Shown here: one piece after another, positions 1 to 6,829 of the stretch
Position numbering within the stretch: position 1 is the stretch's first letter
Layout: each line of letters starts with the position of its first letter
NCBI GenBank assembly: GCA_030612945.1
Contig: JAUWMY010000057.1
Location: forward strand, 1 to 10,344
Reading direction: 5' to 3'
Length of the DNA stretch: 10,344 nt
Origin: Desulfobacteraceae bacterium
GTDB lineage: Bacteria > Desulfobacterota > DSM-4660 > Desulfatiglandales > Desulfatiglandaceae
Program-made: the position numbers and the translations under genes
Notes under the pieces: generated by a model
Databases searched by the model: none
Told to the model about the DNA's origin: nothing
The model's input: only the letters and a program-made list of their open reading frames with translations

Positions 1-111
1 ATTGTGATATTATTTTTTAGGTTTGATTATAAGATGCGCCAAGAGCAGACCCCTTAATAATTGGAATGGACGGGGGGTACCGGAATCGGCAGAAAAAAAG
101 ACCGGAGAAAT

Positions 112-696
112 TCAAAATCGATACTTTAAGCCTATGGCCAGCGTATTAGAGCCGCCCACCCCCCGGTCCAAAACAAGCCCGAATGCTCCTGAGCGATGGT
201 GTATGCGCAATACACCGGCCCAGTTGCTGCCTGAAGGACCGAGGGCCAGTTCGCCGAACCAGTAGACTAAAAACTTCTTGGTTGAATCATGCTCCTCGAT
301 TTCAGCCTTGGGTTCTTTGCTGGCATAGGAGGGGCCGATACCAAAGGCCAGGCTGGTTGACACATAATTGTTCCAGGGGAATTTGCTCCAGCGGATAGCC
401 ACGGGAAGGTTGAACTCCAAATTATGCTGATCCCCGAACCATTTGCCGACCTGCCCCTCTAATTCAAAAGATAATGCGTCTTCAAAAAACCGCGCAAAGG
501 TCCAGGATAGAGCACCAACCACGATGTAGGCATCAATAAAGTCGGCCTGCCCGGTGAGGGTAAAGCCAAAGTCACCGTCTGTCATTCGCCCCCCGTAAAC
601 CGTCACGGCAAAGTCATCTGCGGCCATTGTCTTTCCTGTGAATGCGGGCATTACGGCGATAATCAATAGTACTGCAACAATACGATATTTAGACAA
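112..696 (-). CDS. Small outer-membrane beta-barrel protein, possibly PagL-like (lipid A deacylase related)
   Basis: The 194-residue product starts with a signal peptide (charged MSKYR, hydrophobic stretch to about residue 19, likely cleavage after TMA at about residue 25). The rest shows alternating beta-strand patterning and ends in KYRF, an aromatic C-terminus typical of outer-membrane barrels. Near the C-terminus RIHHRSGAFGL contains His167-x-Ser169, like the His-x-Ser pair of PagL-type lipid A 3-O-deacylases. The catalytic Glu expected about 12 residues after the Ser is not evident (Gly181-Gly182 there; Asp177 is nearest). Length suits an eight-stranded barrel. The start codon is TTG, chosen because GGAAGGTGA lies just upstream and the signal peptide begins there. 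A truncated paralog lies upstream on the same strand. Outer-membrane location is well supported; enzyme activity is a guess, and a plain structural barrel is possible. Confidence 0.75.
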   Translation of the reverse strand: MSKYRIVAVLLIIAVMPAFTGKTMAADDFAVTVYGGRMTDGDFGFTLTGQADFIDAYIVVGALSWTFARFFEDALSFELEGQVGKWFGDQHNLEFNLPVAIRWSKFPWNNYVSTSLAFGIGPSYASKEPKAEIEEHDSTKKFLVYWFGELALGPSGSNWAGVLRIHHRSGAFGLVLDRGVGGSNTLAIGLKYRF

Positions 697-726
697 AATA
701 TCACCTTCCGGAATAATTTATAACAA

Positions 727-888
727 ATGTTCACCCCCAGAAAAGGCAATGATGGTAGCCATAACCTATGGAATTTAAGACAGTTTTCGTCTTTCCACTA
801 ATTTTTTTCTTGTGACTACATATGCAGTCTTAAAACGCTTCATTCCACGTTATTTCAATGAGTTAACTGATTTTGCAGGGGTGAACAT
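727..888. mobile_element. Possible insertion-sequence or MITE remnant bounded by 11-bp inverted repeats
   Basis: The 11-mer ATGTTCACCCC at 727-737 is repeated in perfect inverted orientation at 878-888 (GGGGTGAACAT). The right-hand copy lies exactly where homology between the truncated barrel gene and its full-length neighbour stops, so the final 13 or so codons of the truncated gene come from this segment. Trimmed by one base the ends are TG...CA, as in several insertion-sequence families. The interior of about 140 bp encodes no transposase and I see no target-site duplication. The reading as a deleted insertion sequence or small non-autonomous element is inference; a chance inverted repeat is possible. 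Confidence 0.35.
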
Positions 889-1167
889 CCGTTCTAAGCT
901 TAACTGCTTATAACGCCAGAACTCTCTCCCCAGGGCCACAACTGCTATATAAGTATCATCTGGAAAAGTGGCTTGAAAGGTTAATAACCCCCCCAGCGTT
1001 TTCTGGGCATGCAATCCACCATAGACGGTTACAAACCACTTATGCTCCAGTGTGTTATCCTCGTCTTTGTCATTATCAGCGAATGCATTCGGTAATGAAA
1101 AAAGCAGAAGCAAACCCAAAACCACGGGGAAATGCAGATACCGGAAACAAATCATCATTAACCTCAT
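850..1167 (-). pseudogene. Truncated paralog of the neighbouring outer-membrane barrel gene
   Basis: The reading frame encodes about 105 residues from ATG at 1167. A TTG at 1188 extends it by 7 codons, but the ATG is preferred because GGAAG precedes it and the signal peptide (MRLMMICF... through a leucine-rich core to NAFA) starts there. After the signal peptide comes an acidic spacer (DNDKDEDN), then FVTVYGG...LLTFQATFPDDTYIAVVALG, which aligns with FAVTVYGG...FTLTGQADFIDAYIVVGALS of the complete barrel gene at 112-696. Homology stops after LSLE (about codon 90); the remaining residues, RMFTPAKSVNSLK, are unrelated. The missing 100 or so residues, including the C-terminal strand needed for barrel assembly, are not in the 153 bp before the next gene. 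It is therefore most likely a disrupted gene, although a short secreted product could still be made. Confidence 0.7.
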
Positions 1168-1259
1168 CGACAACTTCCGAAAGAACAAGCATATGTAACC
1201 ACATACTATTCAGCAACAAATTTGTAACATCTCAATAAGTACGGGCATTCCGACTGCTT

Positions 1260-1278
1260 CCCCCTTTTGCAAAGGGGG
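1260..1278. repeat. Short GC-rich hairpin repeat (CCCCCTTT / AAAGGGGG)
   Basis: Eight-bp perfect arms at 1260-1267 and 1271-1278 enclose a TGC loop, followed by ATTGAGGGGGATTTTT, a second G5 run that could pair alternatively with the same C5 arm. I recognise this as a motif that recurs in intergenic DNA of many environmental bacterial genomes; that is recollection, not a search. Read on the plus strand it is followed by a short T run at 1290-1294. It lies in the gap between ackA and the truncated barrel gene (1168-1432), in which I see no gene. Confidence 0.5.
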
Positions 1279-1432
1279 ATTGAGGGGGATTTTTCTAACA
1301 TAGCCCGGTTCGGGTGGAATTTATCCGTAAGGATTTTATAAAAGGCTTACGCCTAAACTCCAAAAAGCTATAAAGCCATTGTAATTTGCTTAAGGCACTA
1401 ATCCGGGGTGAGTGCCCGGACTTATTGAGAAC

Positions 1433-2647
1433 TTACAAAATTTTCTCGATAACCTTTTCTGTTTCCTGTGCTATTTCCAATTCCTCATTTGTGGGGACCA
1501 CAAGAATCCTGACCTCACTGCTCGCAAGACTGATTTCTCTAATTTCTTTGCCGCTTTTTTTATTCCTTTCCGCATCAATTTTGATTCCCAGCTTGTGTAA
1601 GCCCTGGCAGCAGTGTTCACGGATATATGGCGAATTTTCCCCTATACCCGCGGTAAAAATAATCGCATTTAGGCTCCCTAAAGCGGCAAAGTATGCACCG
1701 ATATATTTTTTTATCCTGTAGCAATAAAGCTTTAGGGCAATCTCTGCCCTGTCGTCGCCTGCATCTTTCTTCCGTATGACTTCGCGCATATCGTTAGACC
1801 CGCAAATCCCCTTCAACCCGCTGTCTTTATTCAGGAGATCATCAATTTCTTTGACAGACATCCTCAACTGGTCAGCCAGAAAAAAAGTAAGTGCGGGATC
1901 AATATCACCCGAACGGGTCCCCATCACCAATCCTGCCAGGGGCGTCATGCCCATGGTGGTGTCAACAGATATCCCATTTTTCAAAGCAGCCATGCTCGCC
2001 CCGTTCCCCAGATGAATTGTTATTAAATTCAATTCACCCAGGGGCCGCCTTAGATATTCTGCCGCCCTTTCCGCAACATAGGCATGTGAAGTCCCATGAA
2101 AACCATATCGCCGTATCCTGTGCTTTTCATACAGTTCAAAAGGAATGGCATATAAATATGACTCCATGGGTATAGTCTGATGGAATGCTGTATCAAATAC
2201 CGCCACCTGCGGTGAATCTGGAAAAATTGCCCCGGCAACCTCAATGCCCATCAGATTGGAAGGATTATGCAAAGGGGCCAGGGGGATGTTCTCCTTGATG
2301 GCTGCGATCACGCTCTCATCGATTATCGTGGGTGAGTGAAAAGTCTCCCCGCCATGAACCACGCGGTGGCCCACAGCCGAGATTTCGGATTTGTCTCCAA
2401 CGACCCCATGTTCCGGATCAATCAACAAGCTTAGAATCCGGTCCATTCCTTCATGATGATCGGCGATCACGCCCTCTTCGACTTTTTTAAAATCCTCCCC
2501 ATTGGCTGAAACATTCCAGTGTGTAAGAATGCTGATATCCTCACCGATTTTCTCTGCCACGCCTGAAGCCAGTATTCTATGTCGCTCCATATCGAACAAT
2601 TGGTACTTAATTGAGGAGCTTCCCGTATTGATGACGAGTATCTTCAT
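1433..2647 (-). CDS. ackA: Acetate kinase
   Basis: This 404-residue cytoplasmic enzyme interconverts acetyl-phosphate plus ADP with acetate plus ATP, and has the usual family length. All signature motifs of the acetokinase (ASKHA fold) family are visible: N-terminal NTGSSSIKYQLF (Asn7), GHRVVHGGE (Arg95), FDTAFHQT (catalytic Asp152), RYGFHGTSH (His184), HLGNGAS (His212), VMGTRSGDIDP (Arg245), FTAGIGENS for nucleotide binding, and C-terminal PTNEELEIA supplying the Mg-binding Glu. It is the last gene of the pfk-phosphorylase-pta-ackA run and pairs with pta directly upstream, the classic acetate pathway. The ATG at 2647 is preceded only by a weak purine stretch (AGAAAAGA). A 19-bp inverted repeat ends 21 nt upstream of the start and could modulate its expression. 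No convincing terminator with a T tract follows the stop. Confidence 0.97.
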   Translation of the reverse strand: MKILVINTGSSSIKYQLFDMERHRILASGVAEKIGEDISILTHWNVSANGEDFKKVEEGVIADHHEGMDRILSLLIDPEHGVVGDKSEISAVGHRVVHGGETFHSPTIIDESVIAAIKENIPLAPLHNPSNLMGIEVAGAIFPDSPQVAVFDTAFHQTIPMESYLYAIPFELYEKHRIRRYGFHGTSHAYVAERAAEYLRRPLGELNLITIHLGNGASMAALKNGISVDTTMGMTPLAGLVMGTRSGDIDPALTFFLADQLRMSVKEIDDLLNKDSGLKGICGSNDMREVIRKKDAGDDRAEIALKLYCYRIKKYIGAYFAALGSLNAIIFTAGIGENSPYIREHCCQGLHKLGIKIDAERNKKSGKEIREISLASSEVRILVVPTNEELEIAQETEKVIEKIL

Positions 2648-2667
2648 GATAATCTTTTCTGAAGGAA

Positions 2668-2722
2668 TTGACAGGATAACAGGATTACAAGATTTTTTTC
2701 TTAAATCCTGTTATCCTGTCAA
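2668..2722. repeat. Perfect 19-bp inverted repeat between pta and ackA
   Basis: TTGACAGGATAACAGGATT at 2668-2686 is perfectly complementary to 2704-2722, with a 17-nt loop containing seven consecutive T. It fills most of the 79-bp gap between the pta stop and the ackA start, and could form a strong hairpin in mRNA read in either direction. The arms contain direct ACAGGATAACAGGAT-like sub-repeats. I recognise related ACAGGATTAACAGGATT motifs from intergenic DNA of deltaproteobacterial-type genomes (recollection). The possible role as an mRNA processing, stabilising or attenuating hairpin is inference. Confidence 0.85.
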
Positions 2723-2726
2723 AAAA

Positions 2727-4838
2727 CTATGCTTTTTCCGATTGGGCCTGAATCGCGGTAATTGCAACGGTATTAACGATGTCCGGAATTGTACACCCAC
2801 GGCTCAGGTCATTCACAGGCTGTTTGAGCCCCTGAAGCACAGGACCAATGGCCACGGCACCGGCCGATCTTTGAACAGCCTTGTAGGTGTTATTCCCGGT
2901 ATTCAAATCGGGGAAAATAAACACGGTGGCCCTTCCGGCAACGTCGCTTTCAGGCATCTTGGTTTTGGCCACCGAAGGTTCAACAGCGGCATCATATTGG
3001 ATAGGCCCGTCGATTTTTAACCCGGGATAAGATTCCCTGGCCATTTCCTTTGCAATCTTCGTTGCTTCTCGAACCCTTACCACATCCTCCCCACTACCGG
3101 ATTTCCCTGTTGAGTAGGACAACAGGGCGACAACGGGATCAATGCCAAAGGCCTTTGCTGTATGTGCGGAACTAAGGGCGATTTCGGCCAGTTGATTCGC
3201 GTTTGGGCTGGGATTCACCGCGCAGTCCCCGTAAACAAGTACTTTCTCTGCCAGGCACATAAAGAATACACTCGATACAATGGAAAAACCGGCCTTGGTC
3301 TTAATGATTTCAAAGGCAGGACGAATCGTGTCTGCGGTGCTGTGGACCGAGCCGGAAACCATCCCGTCTGCATTCCCCTTGTAAATCATCATGGTTCCAA
3401 AATAAGTTGCATCGGACATAGTATCCCGGGCATTTTCCACTGTGATGCCCCTGTGTTTCCTCAACTCGAAGTAGGTCTGGACATACTCATCAAAAACCCT
3501 GGATTTTGAGGGCTCAATGATGTCTGCGTTATTCAGCCGCAGACCTAATTCTGATATTCTACCGTGGATCCGCTGTTCATCTCCAAGCAGAGTAATATCC
3601 ACTACCTCCCGACGGAGCAGTGTCTCAGCAGCCCGAAGGATTCTTTCCTCTTCGCCCTCAGGCAACACTATATGCTGCCTGTGTTTCTTTGCTTTTTTCA
3701 CTAACTCATATTCGAACATCTTGGGAGTGACAATGGCGGTTCGAGTTTTAACGATCTCTTCCCCCAATTGCACCACATCAATATTTTTTTCAAAGACCGC
3801 CAGAGCCCTCGTTATCTTCCGGTCATCATCCGGTGAAATTATGGCGTGGACCTTATCAACAATTGCTGCAGTGGGAAAGGTATTGTCTTTTACGCTGAGA
3901 ATGGGCACCATTTGGGAAAAGCCTTTGATTAATTTCCATATGGCTTCTTCCGGTTTCAGGTCGCCAGTTAACAAAATGCCGGAAATGTTCTCCATGGAAG
4001 TGGAGGAAACAGCAGCGAGACACGCAACGATCACATCTGCCCGGTCTCCCGGTGTAATGATTAATGAACCATGGTCTATGCGGGTCAGGAAATTTTGCAG
4101 TTGCATTGCCGCCACTGTGAAGTTATACACATGCCGATCCAGTTGCTCTTTCCCATATAACACCTCGGCGCCCAGAATATCTGCAATTTCACCCACCGTG
4201 GGTTTCCCGAGATATTCTTCATCCGGTATTGTATAAACCAACTGTTTTTTGATCAAACCCCTCTTTTTCAAGCGTTTGACAATCCGCTTTCCCTCTTTGG
4301 GTTCTATGCGGTTAACGATTGTTGCTATGATTTGAGATCCTTTTTCACTTAAAGAATCAATGGACAATTCAATGGATCGGAGGGTATCATCCATGCTCTT
4401 TTGATAGGCATTTGCCACAAGCAAAACCGGACTTCCAAGGTTCTTGCTGATCTCCGCATTGATATCCAATTCGAAAGCGGCAGTGGAACTTGCAAAGTCT
4501 GTCCCTTCGCATAAGACAAAATCGCATATTTCTGTTAGCTGGTTATACTTTCTTATTATTCTCTCAAGTATTTCCTCGTCCTTGCCAGCAGCGATCAGGT
4601 TTTCTACATCCTTTGATGTGCAGCCATACATTTTCTCGTATGGAATCTCCAGGTTGAATCGTGAAGAAATGAGATTGATATCATTATCCGGGTTCTTTAG
4701 GCCTGGATCCATGTTGATAATTGGACGGAAAAACCCCACCCTGTCGATTTTACCGAGCAGCATCTCCATGACACCCAAAGAAATGAGTGATTTTCCGCTC
4801 CTGGCCTCAGTAGAGGTAATATAAAGATTGTTTGACAT
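2727..4838 (-). CDS. pta: Phosphate acetyltransferase, long form with BioD-like N-terminal domain
   Basis: The 703-residue enzyme exchanges CoA and phosphate between acetyl-CoA and acetyl-phosphate. It has the three-part layout of long Pta proteins such as the E. coli enzyme of about 714 residues. Residues 1 to about 215 form a BioD-like P-loop domain (ITSTEARSGKS at 7-17). Residues from about 215 to 340 form a DRTGG-type regulatory domain. From about 385 (HIVLPEGEEERILRAAE) to the end is the catalytic PTA/PTB domain, with GDCAVNPSPNANQLAEIA at about 537, SYSTGKSGSG at 574, KIDGPIQYDAA at 608, FPDLNTGNN at 642 and GPVLQGLKQPVNDLSRG at 665. The ATG lies 2 nt after the stop of the upstream phosphorylase without an obvious Shine-Dalgarno sequence, which suggests translational coupling. 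AckA follows downstream. The retained GKS suggests that the N-terminal domain may still bind nucleotide. Confidence 0.97.
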   Translation of the reverse strand: MSNNLYITSTEARSGKSLISLGVMEMLLGKIDRVGFFRPIINMDPGLKNPDNDINLISSRFNLEIPYEKMYGCTSKDVENLIAAGKDEEILERIIRKYNQLTEICDFVLCEGTDFASSTAAFELDINAEISKNLGSPVLLVANAYQKSMDDTLRSIELSIDSLSEKGSQIIATIVNRIEPKEGKRIVKRLKKRGLIKKQLVYTIPDEEYLGKPTVGEIADILGAEVLYGKEQLDRHVYNFTVAAMQLQNFLTRIDHGSLIITPGDRADVIVACLAAVSSTSMENISGILLTGDLKPEEAIWKLIKGFSQMVPILSVKDNTFPTAAIVDKVHAIISPDDDRKITRALAVFEKNIDVVQLGEEIVKTRTAIVTPKMFEYELVKKAKKHRQHIVLPEGEEERILRAAETLLRREVVDITLLGDEQRIHGRISELGLRLNNADIIEPSKSRVFDEYVQTYFELRKHRGITVENARDTMSDATYFGTMMIYKGNADGMVSGSVHSTADTIRPAFEIIKTKAGFSIVSSVFFMCLAEKVLVYGDCAVNPSPNANQLAEIALSSAHTAKAFGIDPVVALLSYSTGKSGSGEDVVRVREATKIAKEMARESYPGLKIDGPIQYDAAVEPSVAKTKMPESDVAGRATVFIFPDLNTGNNTYKAVQRSAGAVAIGPVLQGLKQPVNDLSRGCTIPDIVNTVAITAIQAQSEKA

Positions 4839-4840
4839 GG

Positions 4841-6763
4841 TTATGATTCGATGATTTTTTCCAGTTCAACGAAAGGTATTAGCCAGACAACGTCGTAGGG
4901 TTGCAAGGTCACATCAAGTTTCCCATCTTGAGCTATCCAGCCCCTTTTGCCAACAAGATCATACCAGTGGTATTCCTCAACACCAAGCTCAGAAATGGGG
5001 ATCCCTATTCGACAAACCCTGTTGGTAACATTAGTCATAGTCAGAATGTGCTGATCCTCCGTTGGAGATATCCTCAAAACCGTAAAGATATCTGGAGAGA
5101 TCATTATGACACGTTGATCTCCGTTAGGGTGGAATGCGCACTGCCGGACCCTGATATCTCCTATCCAGCTTATCTGGCGAGCGATATGTGAAATCTTGGA
5201 ATTACTGTCTTTTAATTTTTCAATGAGTGCCTGTTCTTCAATCACCTTGCGGTTGATATCCCGCTTTGACTTTGTTTTCAAAACAGCGTCGATATCGTTG
5301 CGGGTCCCGATCAACCCATGAAAATAAATTGCAGGCACACCCCGGAGGGCCATGGCAATGCTCCTTGAGGCAACAAAGCGTTTTACCTGAAAAGCAATAT
5401 CCTCATCGCTACTGTCATGGTTGATGGCGCTGAACCAGGTGCTGTTGATTTCGTAAGGTTCGTCCTTGCCGTCCTTCCCTGTTTTGTAAGAGACGAAGGC
5501 GCCATGTTCCCTTGCATTTTTAATGATGAAATCGATATCTTCTTCGGGCAGGATGTCTTTCACTCCCATGAGTCCAATGCCATCATGGGTGTCAAGCATG
5601 TTGAGGAAAGTCGTGGAATTGGACATGTATTTCAGGTCCCTGGCCCACCGGGAAAGAGCAGTTGCATCTTCCCTGTAAAATGTATGAAGCACAAGGGGAG
5701 GCAGGGCGAAGTTATACACCATCTGTGCCTCATCACGCCCATTTCCAAAGTAGGAGACATTCTCCTCATGAGGCACATTGGTTTCTGTGAGCACAGCCGC
5801 CCAGGGCGCGACCACATTGAAAACATCACGCAAGAGCTTGATAATTTCGTGTGTCTGCTCCAGATGCACAGAGGGCGTTCCAGGTTCTGCCCACAGATAG
5901 GTCACGGCATCCAAACGGAGGATATCCGCTCCCCGTCGTACATACAGAAGCATGGTTTCAATAATAAACATGAGCACATCAGGATTTTTATAGTTAAGGT
6001 CTACCTGATCTGCTGAGAAGGTGGTCCACACATACCTGTCTCCGTCAATTGTACGGAACTTTGTCAGGATGTCAGAAGTTCGAGGGCGCACGATTATCCT
6101 GCGCTGCTCCGGTGTCAGTGCATCATGAGACGTGTAAGCAATGACAATATCTTTGAACTCCGGACTGCCATTAAGAAACTCCTGAAACGCAGAGCTCCTG
6201 GAGGAGATATGGTTGAGGACCCCATCAAACATGAGCTGGTACCGCCTTCCAATATCCTCGATATCCTGCCAGGATCCCAGATTACGATCCACGCTTTTAA
6301 AATCCGTGACCGAAAACCCCTTATCGGATGAATAGGGGAAAAAAGGAAGGATATGCAGGGTATTGAAAACCCGTCTGAGACCGGGGCGCTGGACAAAATC
6401 GTCCAGGCTGGCGAGGGGAGAGTGGCCTTCCCCGTGAAGGAGGTCCCCATATGTAATGAGAATCATATCCCTTTCCGTAAAACGGTTTTGAGGATCAAAA
6501 TCCTTTTCCTGTTCGATCATTTCCTGAGGCTTATAGGCATAGTGCACCCTGAGAATTCTTTCAAGCTCAGGCATATATTTTTCTGCCTTAGTTTCCCCAT
6601 AAAGGAAGCGGAGTCTCCCCGACATCCTCTCCCTTGCCTCAGATGGGATTTCCAGGAGAGGCCTGGAATAATCCGGTTCTGATAAGTGCGGAATTAGTGC
6701 CCACTGATTCGTTTTTGTCTCTTTAAAATTTTCAGGATAATCTTTTGAACTTACATCTTCCAT
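4841..6763 (-). CDS. GH13 subfamily 18 sugar phosphorylase, probably glucosylglycerate phosphorylase (YcjM-like)
   Basis: This 640-residue protein belongs to the sucrose phosphorylase branch of GH13 (retaining alpha-glucoside phosphorylases). Visible sites are LPFFPYSSDKGFSVTDF at about 139-155, WTTFSADQVDLNY at about 246-258, nucleophile Asp285 in ILRLDAVTY with Arg283, acid/base Glu327 in LTETNVPHEENVSYFG, and His393-Asp394 in MLDTHDGIGL. GFSVTDF, WTTFSxDQ, TETNVPH and MVYxFxLPPLVLHT match what I recall of E. coli YcjM, a glucosylglycerate phosphorylase, better than true sucrose phosphorylases. It would release alpha-glucose-1-phosphate from glucosylglycerate in the cytoplasm. An N-terminal extension of about 80 residues (LIPHLSEPDYSRPLLEIP) exceeds YcjM's length. 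The ATG has AAGGGG 5-6 nt upstream. It sits between pfk and pta, so the sugar phosphate likely feeds glycolysis. Sucrose or glucosylglycerol remain possible substrates. Confidence 0.85.
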   Translation of the reverse strand: MEDVSSKDYPENFKETKTNQWALIPHLSEPDYSRPLLEIPSEARERMSGRLRFLYGETKAEKYMPELERILRVHYAYKPQEMIEQEKDFDPQNRFTERDMILITYGDLLHGEGHSPLASLDDFVQRPGLRRVFNTLHILPFFPYSSDKGFSVTDFKSVDRNLGSWQDIEDIGRRYQLMFDGVLNHISSRSSAFQEFLNGSPEFKDIVIAYTSHDALTPEQRRIIVRPRTSDILTKFRTIDGDRYVWTTFSADQVDLNYKNPDVLMFIIETMLLYVRRGADILRLDAVTYLWAEPGTPSVHLEQTHEIIKLLRDVFNVVAPWAAVLTETNVPHEENVSYFGNGRDEAQMVYNFALPPLVLHTFYREDATALSRWARDLKYMSNSTTFLNMLDTHDGIGLMGVKDILPEEDIDFIIKNAREHGAFVSYKTGKDGKDEPYEINSTWFSAINHDSSDEDIAFQVKRFVASRSIAMALRGVPAIYFHGLIGTRNDIDAVLKTKSKRDINRKVIEEQALIEKLKDSNSKISHIARQISWIGDIRVRQCAFHPNGDQRVIMISPDIFTVLRISPTEDQHILTMTNVTNRVCRIGIPISELGVEEYHWYDLVGKRGWIAQDGKLDVTLQPYDVVWLIPFVELEKIIES

Positions 6764-6777
6764 TACTACCCCTTCTT

Positions 6778-6826
6778 TTTGCCCTTAGCCCTATGCTCTA
6801 TGCCCTATCCCCTTTGCCCTTTACCC
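6778..6826 (-). repeat. Seven-unit heptamer tandem repeat (consensus GGGCAWA on the minus strand)
   Basis: Read on the minus strand the pfk-phosphorylase gap consists of seven consecutive 7-bp units: GGGTAAA, GGGCAAA, GGGGATA, GGGCATA, GAGCATA, GGGCTAA, GGGCAAA. They are directly followed by AAGAAGGGGTAGT and the phosphorylase ATG. The array starts 3 nt beyond the pfk stop codon. Each unit carries a G-rich core resembling a weak ribosome-binding motif. The period is clear by eye; any regulatory role is inference. Confidence 0.8.
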
Positions 6827-6829
6827 ATA

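Noticed and set aside
1050..1238. Plus-strand frame of 62 codons over the truncated barrel gene
   Set aside because: It is antisense to the signal-peptide region of the barrel paralog and has no coding features of its own.
1396..1420. Possible terminator hairpin after ackA (TCCGGG...CCCGGA)
   Set aside because: There is only a 6-bp stem, a competing GCACT/AGTGC pairing and no T tract on the minus strand after it, so it is not a convincing intrinsic terminator.
3517..4236. Plus-strand open frame of 239 codons opposite pta
   Set aside because: It is fully antisense to the well-supported catalytic and regulatory regions of pta, has a serine/arginine-rich translation without recognisable motifs, and no ribosome-binding context.
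5417..6016. Plus-strand open frame of 199 codons opposite the phosphorylase gene
   Set aside because: It is antisense to the GH13 catalytic core; the translation has no family features and is explained by codon structure of the real gene.
6778..6826. CRISPR-like reading of the heptamer array
   Set aside because: Units are 7 bp with no spacers and no cas genes nearby; it is a simple tandem repeat.
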